DNA from: Mytilus edulis
Lineage: Eukaryota > Mollusca > Bivalvia > Mytilida > Mytilidae
Direction: 5' to 3'
Length of the DNA stretch: 64,000 nucleotides
Assembly (NCBI RefSeq): GCF_963676685.1
Contig: NC_092345.1
Coordinates: 32,325,585 to 32,389,584, forward strand
Both the position numbers and the translations under genes were made by a program. Shown one piece after another: positions 11,937 to 23,915 of the stretch. The notes beneath the pieces were generated by a model. It saw only the letters and a program-made list of their open reading frames with translations. It did not search any database and was not told where the DNA came from. The first letter of the stretch is position 1. Every line of letters begins with the position of its first letter.

Positions 11937-12050
11937 ACCATGTATGCCTCAAGAAGAAGCTGCAATACTCCAGCTTGAAGTTTCGGATGCGGTATTACAA
12001 ATACGATTGCGAAAAGAATATGAATTCGAAGGGCTTGTAAGCACTGAAGG
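11937..12050 (+). CDS. Candidate internal exon (114 bp)
   Basis: It is flanked by a textbook acceptor (GCTAACTACTG, T-tract, ATATAG) and a donor (GAAGG|GTAAAT). With one leading base the frame is open through the whole exon and includes EEAAILQLEVSDAVLQIR and LRKEYEFEGLVSTEG, an amphipathic helix-like composition. The length of 114 is a multiple of three, so the reading phase is preserved (1 base + 37 codons + 2 bases). In that frame a stop (TAA) lies immediately after the donor, as expected at an exon edge. I do not recognise the protein, and no partner exon could be linked by phase. The whole interpretation is inference from splice signals and an open frame. Confidence 0.45.
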
Positions 12051-13746
12051 GTAAATATTGCCTCAATTTATCAGTAAGAAGTAAACTTGTTTATATTACA
12101 TTTGTTGTAGTTGATTTAACAACAGTTCTAGACACGATAGATAACTCCATTTTTAAAAGATGACTTAAACAATGACATCGTTTATATGTTTAGAACAAAT
12201 ATTAGATTCCTCCACCTTGTAAAAGTTATGAAATTTTCTTGACAAGTGTAACATCATTTTGTGCCTTGAATATCTGAGCATATGATACATCGATACATTT
12301 TTGGAAATGTTCATGGATAGGATGTATAGAATGTTATAATCAATGCACTATATTTTGTGTAACAAAAAGTTAGTGATAAGCCTTGGAAGAATTAGATATC
12401 AAGTCATCCCATAAGATTTTGATTGCATTTTATGCAATCTTTACCTTAAATACCATTAATATAACAAATACATCATATTGAATGAAATGGGTTGAATGAC
12501 TCCTCGGGACTCCCTATATATCGTTCAAATGACCTTGATAAGACGAATAAAACATATCTGGTTAAAGATTGGGAATAATGATCTCAACCATTTTCGAGAT
12601 ATTTAACCCTTTTTAAATGCAGGGCAGGGATCTCAACTGTTTGCAAACAATATGAACATTTTCAAGTGGCAGGGTTTTTTGATGAGCGAGCCTGGATAAT
12701 CACCCAACATATCAATACATTCCTCTTGACATGTGGTTAGGATGAGACGATTTCGAAGATTTTCAAAGACAGTTTGACATTCTCAAATGTCAGGACTAGA
12801 GATGAACCCATTGGACCGATCCTATATTAGATTTGACTTGTCATACTGTTTTCTTGCAGTTTTTAATCTTACAGCTTCTTACATATATTTCTAAAGACAA
12901 TTACTATTAATATCAATAATTTAATTTGCTTCATTTCATTCCCACATTTATTTACACATAACTGACATAAAAGCAATTTCAATACTGAAATCGGCGAAAA
13001 GGCTTTTATTATTGGTTCCTTCAAATAGGAATATACTAAATACTCTTTCAACAACACATCTTTCATGGGCACTAGCTGCCAAATTAATGTTCACCGATTT
13101 GACTCAAATTCTCAAATTTTATTTATAACAATGTAAAACATTTTTCCAAGCTATCAAAAGTATAAAATAGACAACTTACAGGACATGGTCTCAATTAGAT
13201 GTAGCTTCGTTTCGTGTGAATTTTAGCCAAGACACCATCTAATTTACTATTAAGTTGACCTTCTATGACCATATAAGCGATGTAAATATAAACATAGATA
13301 TAAATAGATTAAGCAACTCGTGCAATTGGATTTTTATAGGTCTGTTAAATTTTGTATTATAGATTAAAAATTTACGTTTATCGTCGTTTTTACCTTTAAA
13401 AGAATAGTTTTGTGATGATCGAATCAGTAAATCAAATTATATACCTTTGTTTCACTTTCGATGTTGACATTCTTTTCATTTAAATACCCGTACACGAACA
13501 ATGCATGCGTTATTCTATCTCTTTCTACGGGGTTAAAATGGAATTCAAATGAATAAATGAATACGGATTTAATGAGGTTGCATTATTCACTTGCAAGTAA
13601 ATAATTCATTATCAATGTTTATTAGCTCAATTTGACAAAATCAAAACATTTTGGCTGATAAAAGCAAATTGTTATTTCACTATTTCACTTTCATTAATGA
13701 ATGAATAAAAAAAACATACTATTGATTTTTTATAGCTAGTGCCCCT
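12051..13746. other. AT-rich noncoding DNA, possibly intronic
   Basis: No frame, repeat or exon recognised. Confidence 0.35.
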
Positions 13747-14331
13747 TTAAGGTTCATCAAATATGGCCGTATTTTCACCTCAAAAACTACTCTGTGTACA
13801 GACTTACCTGTGCTGTTTGGAAAGTTTTAAGGCCTAGCATCCACTAGATATATAAAAGTTAAATGCATTTTATGTTTAAGAAAGATAACATCTTTCTTGG
13901 TTTTTGGTGGGCATTTTTTTTCCTTTCTGCAGAAGGTGTAAAAATAAACAAACACCTGAATTACTTTGATACTGTCCACTCACTGACTCAGATAAACTCT
14001 TTAACTCACCTTTAGTTGTGAAGATACCTCTTGTCCATGTCAATTAAGGACAATCAAAACAATTCAAACCGTTTTTTTACCTGAGGGAGCATCTCAAAGT
14101 TGTACCACAACTTAGTTAATTTTCACACCTTATGCATGAAGGAAAAAAATGCCCATCAAAATCCAAAAGAGATTTTATCTTTCTGAAACACAAAATGCAT
14201 TTAACTTTTATATATCTAGTGGATGCTAGGCATTAAAACTTTTCCAACTTCACAGGTAAGTCTGTACTCAGAGTAGTTTTTGGCATGTAAATACAGCCAT
14301 ACATTTGTCCGTTTGTTATGATGAACCTTAA
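13747..14331. mobile_element. 585-bp foldback / TTAA-bounded MITE-like element
   Basis: The left arm (13747-13935) and the right arm (14140-14331) are imperfect reverse complements over about 190 bp. Shared blocks include TTAAGGTTCATCA at the termini, ACAGACTTACCTGTG, CCTAGCATCCACTAGATATA and AAAGTTAAATGCATTTT. The two arms flank a unique centre of about 200 bp. Both outer ends are TTAA, giving TTAA-GGTTCATC ... GATGAACC-TTAA. This fits a nonautonomous DNA transposon with a TTAA target duplication (piggyBac-like by target site only) or an old foldback. No transposase frame. Confidence 0.7.
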
Positions 14332-14946
14332 TATAATGTCTAATATATATATTCATATTAACGCTCCCGCATTTTATATAATCACAAAATAATTAATAAA
14401 CGACCATCACATAAATATATGGACATATACATTTGTATTTATAATAAACTTTTTTTTTACATTTCATAAACATATAAATACAACATTTATCGTTTGACTC
14501 CATGTTGGGTCGCATTTAGAGTTGTATTCAACTTTGTATACCTGTAATGTTTACATTCTATTTTTAGACAATTTGTATGTAGTCTTCACAATCATTAATT
14601 CCGTTACAATCAAAAAGCTATGGCATTGCAATCAATTACTCAATTCAAATTTTATAAGTGAAAGTGATGCTTATACAATAATGGTCATTTGGCATTGAAT
14701 GTCATATCAATACACAGAGAATATTTACAGAATCCTTGTATATATGATGTATACTGATAAAATCATTATATCGTTCATTAGGCACATCTAAATCTACGTA
14801 TAGATCAGACTGTTTTACTTAGATTTTTAAGGGGAATATTCCATTAATACATAATATATATAATAACAAACCAATACGGCTTAACCTTAATACTTGTGTC
14901 TTCAACTTGTCAATATAAGTGAATAACAAATCAGCTCACAATATCA
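14332..14946. other. AT-rich noncoding DNA, possible promoter region
   Basis: Nothing distinct. It lies immediately upstream of a candidate first coding exon on the + strand. Confidence 0.3.
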
Positions 14947-14994
14947 ATGGCGGACGAAACATCATTTCCGGGGTCTATAAATAGATTAAAAAAG
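14947..14994 (+). CDS. Candidate first coding exon (16 codons)
   Basis: ATGGCGG start in a good context (ATCAATGG), reading MADETSFPGSINRLKK and ending exactly at AAAAAG|GTAAAC, a strong donor, in phase 0. GC content rises locally compared with the flanks. Such short first exons with an ATGGCGGAC start are common in animal genes. No downstream partner in the window was identified and I do not recognise the protein; it could equally be chance. Confidence 0.35.
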
Positions 14995-15902
14995 GTAAAC
15001 TAAAAAAAAAATTTTGTTTTTCTTTTTGGGCTGCTTGTTTGTTATCTATATCAACCACACTTGCATTAAAATGCATTAGTATTAAAAAAAAACATTATCA
15101 TAGATTCTTTATCTACATATTATTCTTTAAGAACTTTAAAACCATTGTTAACCATGTTAACGTCACGGTACCCTAATTGCACTGAGTACCCAAATTGCAC
15201 CTATTTAGCAAAAATAGCAGCGGCTAAACAATTTGCATGTTTATGATTTGATACTATGCACGTCTTTCAACACAGGTAAAAATATTTAGATATACACAAA
15301 ACGTTCACAGTATTTATCAACAGATGAAGTGTTTCATGTGTTTACTGAAAAAGCAAAATGTACGGAAAACATGGAAAGCATGGAAAACGTCATCTTTTTA
15401 AAATTAGCAAATACAATATGTTACAAGTATAAAAAGTTCTCATTAATCTATTTTTTATATCCTTGTTTGTATTGTATTATGAAAATTATTGATGTCGTAA
15501 TGTTTATAATTTGGGGCCCATATACTGTAAATAAAATATCTTCTTCTTCTTCTTATGCTGATTTTCTCAGTCAGATGCACAGTAACTGTTTTATATTAAA
15601 AAAAATAAGTGCAATACGAAGTAGGAATTATTTTGTTCTTGCATTCCATTTTTTATTAGGCACAATATGTCTATTGTTTTTTTTCTGATATTGTTGTGGG
15701 AAAAACTGTAAGGAGAATTGCTTCGGTTTCTAGAAGACATAACAAGAATCAAAATAGATTAAGATGCACGATGCTACTTCTATGATTTAGCCAGAGGAAT
15801 TAAACTGTTTATCTAAAATGCAACCTTTAGGAGTAAACAGGCCTGGGTGGGTATATAATATGACGAATATATGGATTTTATTGTAGGGGCTTTTTTCAAG
15901 AA

Positions 15903-15933
<31 letters not shown>

Positions 15934-16769
15934 AATGGACATTAATTCAGTATTTAATGATATATTTAGAAGGAGTTATGCTTCTCAATTTAAATCATAA
16001 CTCTTAAACTTTAAATTTGTAAGTGTTGAGGTTTAAGTTTTTTTCATTTTTTGAAGACAGCCGATTTGGGTAAGAATTATAATTAAAAAAAGACTGATTT
16101 GAAAGAAATGTATATTATGACTTTTTGTAAGCATAAAAATTCAACTGATGTTTCAATTTATATCTTAATTAATCAAAACTAGTATGTGTTACTTTTTAAA
16201 AGAAAAAAGTTTTAAATTTGTGTAAATGAATAATACACTATAGCAAAGCCCAATCATTTTACATGCTTTTTTGTTTCTTCTTGATACATTTTTAGTATAT
16301 TTATTTGGCACCTAACACAATCTTATTCACAGTGTTAATCATGTTTAATAATAACCATCTTGCAACAGAACTGTGAATTTAGTTAGAATAGCTAGATTGA
16401 TTAAAAAAGCGGTTTGTTTTCGGCCCAAAACAAGAATTTTGGGTAAGAAGTCTGCTCTCAGATGGAAAATAAAAGAACATTCATTTAACAAGAGTTTTTT
16501 TCAATTAAACTAATTTATACATTAAAATTAAAGTGAATCTTAAGCTTGACGCTCGAAGGATTGGGTCACAAACAGAATTCAAACACTGTAGAAACCTTGA
16601 TGACAGCCATGCGAAAAGCTTTGAAAAGTGTTCAGACATCATTCATCGCATTATAAATGCATTTTGATACTACTTTGCTCTGTGTTAGAATTGGCAAATT
16701 TTGTTTTTACTTTTATGATTACAACATGAAATTTTACGAATTAAATAACTATCAAGTAACCTCCAACTT
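14995..16769. other. AT-rich noncoding DNA with a (TA)n tract
   Basis: Includes a TA dinucleotide run at about 15906-15928 and a short TCT run near 15540. The frame at 15329-15688 has no recognisable domain and low-complexity composition, so it is not called. Confidence 0.4.
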
Positions 16770-17329
16770 CCGGGGTCCCTTCAGACACTTTTCAAAAACA
16801 AGAAGATAAAAAAAAAAAAGCCAGATAATTTAATTTCACATTTAAAAATATTTGATGATCTTCTTTCCAATAACAATCCAACTTTTCTAATTGGGTTTCA
16901 TAAATATATCCTTCAACTAGACATTTTTAAAGAAACGACAGATAAAAATTATGGTTTCATATACCTATTTTAGACTTATACCTCGAATTTGACATAAACA
17001 GTTATCTCAGTACCAGAATCGAGACGATTTTAATTTTGAAATAATCTATTCCTTAACCTTAGTAGCAATATACCAACCTAACCTGAATATCGAATACACA
17101 TTTCCCAACTCATTCGGTATTCAAGAGCTTGCAGATGCTACTCAGACTTTGCAAACGTCATCAGTGTTCGGTTGGGGGGGGGGGGGGGGGTGATAAACCA
17201 GGGTAATGTCAAAGAGCGCCTCGTACTTTTTCTCAAAAAGTACATCGGAAGATAACAAGACCTGACCTTGTTGATAAAAATTCCGTATCTACTCACAAAT
17301 GATACACGAATGTCTGGAAGTATAGATGA
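16770..17329 (+). pseudogene. Strongly decayed Penelope-like RT copy (family 2)
   Basis: Nucleotide-level match to 9300-9823: AAGCCAGATAATTTAATTTC, TTTTAGACTTATACCTCG, AATTTGACATA, TTAGTAGCAATATACCAAC and TATTCAAGAGCTTGCAG all recur in the same order. Frames are broken throughout. A run of 17 G interrupts it at 17174-17190. Confidence 0.6.
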
Positions 17330-17760
17330 TAGGAACTGACGTTGTTTATCGTCTTAATTACGCGTTAAAGTAGTTGTGTCGTTTTACTTTGCTGAATTTT
17401 TATATTCTTGTCTTTCGTTTTGCTTATGTGCTTTGTCTGTATGCCTTTTTGCTTTTCTTTCTTGACATACTTTGATGACCACCATGTTCACACATTGTTG
17501 TCAATGTAATTGACCTTTATGCGACTGTCATACATGTTAGAGGTTAAGCTAGCTATAAAACCAGGGTTAATCCAGCATTTTTTACATTTAAGAAAATGCC
17601 TGAACCAAGTCAGTAATATGTCAGTTATTAACTTATTATCCATTCGTTTGATGTGTTTGACATGTTTGAGCATTTGATTTTGCCATTTGATCATTGGGAT
17701 CGATTTTCGGTTTTGAATTAATCCACAGAGTTCGGTATTTTTTTTACTTTACTTTTTAAA
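17330..17760 (+). repeat. 3' tail of the decayed Penelope-like copy
   Basis: CTTGTCTTTCGTTTTGC, GTGCTTTGTCTGTATGCC and the block with ATGCCTGAACCAAGTCAG match the tails at 5922-6300 (inverted) and 10020-10350. The frame at 17488-17694 lies inside this repeat and is not a gene. Confidence 0.5.
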
Positions 17761-18766
17761 TTTATTAAATATCCTTGTGCAAGAATTTTTTCAGTGTTAT
17801 AGTTTTTCAAGATGCAAAGCTGAAGGCAAACCGGAAGTAAAAAGTTGCATAAAATTTTCTGTTTTAATAATCAAATATTTAATTCATAAATTGCAACGGA
17901 CTGAAATCTATGCAAGCTCAATTTACGCTTTCATTGTCTGTATTGTTCCTGGTGTGCTTATGAAGTATGTCAACTGTTTGTCCCTTTAAATAGATCTGAA
18001 AACGAAAGTTCTCGAAAATGGACTATGATATTTTGTCAGATACATGTTTTATGAGCTTTCTTCAAGTGTAAAATAGTATACCATGTCCATAAAGTACGAT
18101 AATCATGATAATACTGATAAAAGATGGATAATAAAATTTCAATGAAAAGATCTACAGTTGATTGAAATTTAAAGTAGTTTAATCTTAACAAACGTATTTA
18201 CAACTTAGTGCATGGTCAGGGGAGATAATGAATTTATACAATTTTCCGCCATTTTGTTGTTTCCTTCCTTTGCTGCGCATTGTACCTGAAGTTGTAAAAA
18301 GATTCTGCAATAACTTCGGTTTAAACTTCGAACAAATTTGGTAAATATTGTTTAAAAGGGGTGATGTAATCTTCAGGATATATTTGAAATACAGGTTACG
18401 CATGTGCAAGTGTGAAGACTACAGTAATTTTTACTTTTTGGCTGAGCATATTATTATGTATTTAAAGCAAAACCTTCTTATCTCGAATACTATGATAATT
18501 TAAGTGTTGTCACGGGTGTTATTAAATTGGGATGTCATGTAAAGATTTCGCTTTATATATTTATATAGGTATACTATTTTTACAGTGAAGGATTGGTTCA
18601 ATATTTTTTGTGTGTGCATGAATTTACAGTATTTTAAAGGCCAGGTGAGCTGAGGCCATCGCTAAGCTGTTGTTTTTTTTTTATAGCTCTGGTTGACTAC
18701 TAGTATGTGTCTATATAAAACAAAATGATGACAATATATGTAATCATATTAACTGGATATATGAAA
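17761..18766. other. Noncoding DNA
   Basis: No gene supported. TTTTCCGCCATTTTGTTG at about 18243 is a CAAAATGGCGG-type word on the minus strand, as is common near animal promoters and 5' UTRs, but no exon could be built around it. Confidence 0.3.
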
Positions 18767-19680
18767 GTATAGGGCAATAACACGGAGACATCACAATTCA
18801 AGCAAATTCAATGCACGAAAAGACATATAGAGCTTACCACATGGTCTTCAACGGAACACGAACTACCACACACAGGCAGTCACCGCTAGATAGCCACAAA
18901 CACAATTAAAGCAATAAAATGATACAACTATATAAAACAAATAATGTTGCACTGATATCAATAAAATTGAGAATGGAAATGGGGAATGTGTCAAAGATAC
19001 AATAACCCGACCAAAGAGCAGAAAACAGGCAAAGGCCATCGATGGGTCTTCAGCACAGCGAATAAGTATAGGGCAATAACACGGAGACATCACAATTCAA
19101 GCAATTTAATGCACGAAAAGACATACAGAGCTTACCACATGGTCTTCAACGGAACACGAACTACCACACACAGGCAGTCACCGCTAGATAGCCACAAACA
19201 CAATTAAAGCAACAAAAAGATACAACTAGACACATCAATATAAAATAAATAATATTGCACTGATATCAATAAAATTGAGAATGGAAATGGGGAATGTGTC
19301 AAAGATACAATAACCCGACCAAAGAGCAGAAAACGGGCAAAGGCCATCAATGGGTCTTCAGCACAGTGAATAAGTGTAGGGCAATAACACGGAGACATCA
19401 CAATTCAAGGAAATTCAATGCACGAAAAGACATATAGAGCTTACCACATGGTCTTCAACGGAACACGAACTACCACACACAGGCAGTCAACGCTAGATAG
19501 CCACAAACACAATTAAAGCAATAAAATGATACAACTAGACACATCAATATAAAACAAATAATGTTGCACTGATATCAATAAAATTGAGAATGGAAATGGG
19601 GAATGTGTCAAAGATACAATAACCCGACCAAAGAGCAGAAAACAGGCAAAGGCCATCGATGGGTCTTCAGCACAGTGAGA
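18767..19680. repeat. Three-copy tandem array, unit 299-308 bp
   Basis: AGGGCAATAACACGGAGACA begins each unit, at 18771, 19070 and 19378. Each unit carries CACATGGTCTTCAACGGAAC and CACACAGGCAGTCA, and ends with about 95 bp of the retroposon sequence ATAAAATTGAGAATGG ... GGGTCTTCAGCACAG. The copies are nearly identical, so the array is recent. Several small frames in it are repeats of the same noncoding sequence. Confidence 0.85.
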
Positions 19681-19829
19681 AAACCCCGAACCTTCATGTT
19701 TTGTTTTGGTGCATCACACCTATCTTTTGAGTTGGGCCAAGTGCTAAGTACTATTTTTTTTGTTCTTATTTTGTGCTGTTACACTGCTATCCCAGGTTAG
19801 AGGGAGCGTTGATTGCTCACAAATATGTT

Positions 19830-20150
19830 TAACGCCCCACATTCTCTATGTACATGTTCCACGTCAGGACTCCGAGCCTGTAGTTCTTCAGTGATTGTTA
19901 TTGGTTCGTGTCTGTCGACTGATATTTGTGTTAGTAAATTGTCCTGTTTGAATTATGCCGTTGATTTTCTCGTTTGAATAGTTTTACATTTTTCATGTCG
20001 AGTACTTTTATAGCCAACTATATGATATGAGTTTTTTCATTGTTGAAGGTTTTATGGTGAGCAGGTTGCCTATAATTGCTTACTTTATTTTAACTTTTGT
20101 TGATAGTTGTCTCATTGGAAATCATACCACATCTCCTGATCTTTATATTA
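19830..20150 (+). mobile_element. Retroposon copy ('CATACCACATC' family)
   Basis: Contains CAGGACTCCGAGCCTGTAG, TTGAATTATGCCGTTGATTT, TGTTGAAGGTTTTATGGTGA and GTTGTCTCATTGGAAATCAT followed by ACCACATCTCC. Same order as in 28983-29290, which is inverted. Confidence 0.55.
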
Positions 20151-21231
20151 ATATTGCCTCCATTTAGACTGTCTTTACTGTTTTCTTTTCTGACATTTGG
20201 ATTGTTATCTGCTCTAAAAACTTTTGACTTTTTTTTTTAGTTTAACAACCATTTGGTTTCAAGCATTATAATACTAATTTAAAAACATGAATCGTCGAAA
20301 TGTACATATGTGATAAATGGTATCGTTCGTTATCACTTATTTCTTTAGCACAGTACTGGAACAAATTATTTACACCTTTTTCTAATAACATTGATTTAGT
20401 TTTTCGTCGTTTTGTTTGAATTCTAAGTGCAAACACTTTATTCTATCTTACAAATGCAAACCTTTTTTAAAAATTCGTCTCTATAAATTTATCATTTTTG
20501 TGTTCTAGATATAAAAAACTTATGTGTTTTCGCTTTGTATTTTTTCCGCTCTGTTTCTGATGAACTATTTTTCTGAAAATTAAATTTTAAAACCTTTTCC
20601 CTGTCATTAGTACTGAAAAGGAGAATTTTTCTATATTTAAAAATGCGTTGATACATCATGTACATGTTGTGAAGTATATAGATACAAACTCAAGCCTGCA
20701 GTTGGAAGTTATTTCTTCAAATGTTGTTACTCAGACGTAAACCTCTTATACTATTTTAAAAAGTTCGGGTGTTGTGTATAAAATTTACATGAGCAACACG
20801 ACGAATGTCACATGTAGAGCAGCGAGAGCTGCTTACCTTTCCCATGAATTAATGGTATATATTTAAATTTGTAACAAACAAGATATTTTCAATGTTGAAT
20901 ATCCAAGATTACTAAGAAGACAATCATTTAATATTCTGAGGGAGGGGAAGGGGGCGGAAGCAGGATTTTTTTTCAGTCGATATATGTAATTCATTTTCGT
21001 CTTTACGAGCATCGCTTATCACTTTTGAACACATTTATGTCATGCATTTTTTAGGGGTACAACGTTAATTTTCATTTCTTGATATTCACTATCAAATAAT
21101 CGTCTAAAACAGCTACTGATTAAATATATGGAATATCTAATTTTGGGATAGATCAATGCATAAACAATAAATGATAATCTAAGATTCAGAATACCTCTTT
21201 GTCTGTTGAGTGTTCAATATATTAAAACAAA
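20151..21231. other. Noncoding DNA with a small Penelope-tail fragment
   Basis: 20790-20845 (GAGCAACACGACGAATGTCA ... GAGCAGCGAGAGCTGC) is a short decayed match to the Penelope-like tail at 3290-3340. The rest is unremarkable. Confidence 0.35.
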
Positions 21232-21421
21232 AGTAGAAAGGCAGACTGGATTAAAGATAAATAAAATAAAGTAGAAAGGCAGACTGGATTAAAGATAAAT
21301 AAAATAAAGTAGAAAGGCAGACTGGATTAAAGATAAATAAAATAAAGTAGAAAGGCAGACTGGATTAAAGATAAATAAAATAAAGTAGAAAGGCAGACTG
21401 GATTAAAGATAAATAAAATAA
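21232..21421. repeat. Perfect 38-bp minisatellite, 5 copies
   Basis: AGTAGAAAGGCAGACTGG starts at 21232, 21270, 21308, 21346 and 21384. As read, the five units are identical and end ATTAAAGATAAATAAAATAA. The flanks are unique. Confidence 0.95.
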
Positions 21422-22654
21422 AATATTATTTCAATCTTTACTGAGTTATGGATTATATTACTTTAAAAAAAAAATCCTACAAATTTACACCTCTTTCATG
21501 TCTAAATAAGCATGAATGACGGGAGTCACTCGTGGGGAGGGAGCTGGTAAAACTCCAAACACATAATTATGTTGTTGTTTTTTTTGTCATTTCTTTATTA
21601 TGCAAGATGAGACCTGCGAAATAACATAATACAGTTTAATTCACACAATGTATAAAAATAACGAAACACTTGTAAAATTAATCCAGTCATAAGGATATAA
21701 GAAAAGATATCAAAGCTGATTTGGTTACTCATTGTTACTTAAATATTGCTTCAAACGATTGTCAGATCTGATTTATTTTAACTTATTGTGCAGGGGTTAA
21801 GAAAAAAAACGAGCATTTTTCTATACTAATTCAATAATTTATAATTTTAAATATTCTATCCCACCATATATATTTCATCATGGATAGCCAAAACATGTAT
21901 ACAAGTGTGATTTAATTGTTTTCTGATTTCTGAACAAAACTACACATTTAAATTGATTTCCTTTTTATTACGGAAGAAAAGGCCTATATTTTAACTCCCA
22001 AAAATATTTGAAATGCCGGTAACGCCAGTAAGAGCAATCAACTATCGATGTTCGCTAGAATTGCAATAATCTAAGAATAATTCCGGTTTTACAGTTTTAA
22101 ACCAGTCGTAATTAATTGTTTACTGATGCTACACATTCCTCACTTTGAGGAGGTTTTTATTTAAATGGTTTCAAGTTCATTTTCAATAAGAAAACAAAGA
22201 TTTTTTTTTAGAAAGCATTTAGCCTATGAGGTGACACATATAAGGAAATAATTGATTAAATAGCTGTTTTTAGTTGCAAATCGCGAGTTTCGGCTTTTGA
22301 ATTTGTTTCATAAAGTTGTCATAACAAAATGTGGCGTATATATAATGTTGGTGTACACAAAAGAACACAAACGAAACTGATATTTAAGTTAAAAGTTCAA
22401 AAACTTCTTTTGTAAATGTCCATCGCGATGCTCGTGAAATAAATAAACGAATTTGATACTATTTCTACCTTTTCTTCAGTATTCTCGTTACTGCACAAAA
22501 TCTTCAGATTTTACAATTTATATAATCTTTCTATAGTTATTTCAGCAAGTGTGCAGGTAAAAGTAATCGTTCAAGTGAAATGTAGCTAAACAAAACTTTG
22601 TGACGAGGACGGCAAGACTCTTCATTGTTTTTTTTCGATTGATTGCGTGTAATC
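21422..22654. other. AT-rich noncoding DNA
   Basis: No supported feature. Confidence 0.35.
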
Positions 22655-22800
22655 AATTACATGCTGTTCGGTGTGAGCCAAGGCTCCGTGTTGAAGGCCG
22701 TACCTCGGCTTGACTTATAATGGTTTACTTTTATAAATTGTTACTTGGATGGAGAGTTGTCTGATTGGCACTCATACCACATCTTCCTATATCTATGTAC
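22655..22800 (+). mobile_element. Short retroposon copy ('CATACCACATC' family)
   Basis: TGCTGTTCGGTGTGAGCCAA, GTTGAAGGCCGTACC and GGAGAGTTGTCTGATTGGCA then CTCATACCACATCTTCC. Matches the last 150 bp of the copy at 10640-11400, including the unusual GTTCGGTGTGAG word. Confidence 0.6.
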
Positions 22801-23846
22801 AAAAGATCGGAAACTCAACAAAGTTTATGACGTTCATTAAACTTCATTTGTTTAAAATGTACTTCCTTGTTAACCATGTTCAAGTTCACTTGCTGATTTA
22901 GATTTAACGGGATAGTTATTATATATGCCGTTTATGCGTGCAAGTAAGTAAGGTCGTAAAGCTGAATAAATGTACCAAGCCATTTGATTGATGCGGCCAC
23001 AGTCCTTTCCTCTAGCGAAATTACTATATGTATGTGACCTGTCACGGAACGTTTACTTGTAGAAGACAGGTGCGACACCAGGGTGCCATTTCCCAGAGTG
23101 GTGATCTTGGTGAGCCGGATTATTGTTACTTTGATTCTCTGTGAAATGTTTTGTAGACCATGTTATTGTTCGTCCTTTGTCTTTTTCTCATAGCATCTTA
23201 TTTAAAAGGTACATTTAGTAGCAGGATCAATTTGTAGAATGCTATTAATATAAGTATAACATAAGTATAGATAAATATTATTACATTCAAATTTACGAAT
23301 AACGAAGGTACCGTGTTTATTCCAACCTAATTGTGTATGCTGCAAACAAACAGGAGAACATACCACGACAATATTTCTTTGTATTAAAACTTTATCTAGA
23401 GGTCATTTGGATGATCTTGGATCATTTAAGACACACGACGCAGTAAAATACAGAATCTTCGTGTTTCTTTTTATTTGCTTGGTTGTTTTATTTCTTTTCG
23501 TCAATTATTGGTATTCATTTCATGAATTAGTTTCCCTTAATATAAAATGATATACTTTAAATGTATGCATCATGAATTAATCCGTAACAAAATGATGATT
23601 AACTACCATAACATCCTTGTAATCATCCTAAAATTCAGATAATTATTTCATTATGTATAACTACTGAAAAAACAACATTCATTTTTAATTTATATATATT
23701 AAACACTGCGTAAGTAAAATTATTTATGCAAAAAATACCGTGAAAAACTGGCAATGCGGCACTTCCTGAGATTATACCGGAAACTACAAATCCGCCATTT
23801 TGAAAAATTTACATTGTTAAAAAAATACTGAAAAAGTACGAATCTA
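22801..23846. other. Noncoding DNA
   Basis: No gene supported. Just before the next candidate exon is AATCCGCCATTTTGAAA, a YY1-like (CAAAATGGCGG) word on the minus strand, which recurs near 24200. Confidence 0.3.
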
Positions 23847-23915
23847 ATGGAACAGCAGATCTTATCGTCTATTGCGGTGGACGAACACAATATACAAGGA
23901 GACTTTCAACACAAC
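23847..23915 (+). CDS. Candidate first coding exon (23 codons)
   Basis: ATG at 23847 (context CTAATGG) opens a frame beginning MEQQILSSIAVDEHN and ending QGDFQHN at a good donor, CACAAC|GTAAAGTAT, in phase 0. The codon content looks coding-like against very AT-rich flanks. No second exon was identified downstream and the protein is not recognised, so this is a suggestion from sequence shape only. Confidence 0.35.

Noticed and set aside
15329-15688. 119-codon frame
   Set aside because: Low-complexity hydrophobic translation of AT-rich DNA, no splice or promoter support, no recognisable motif.
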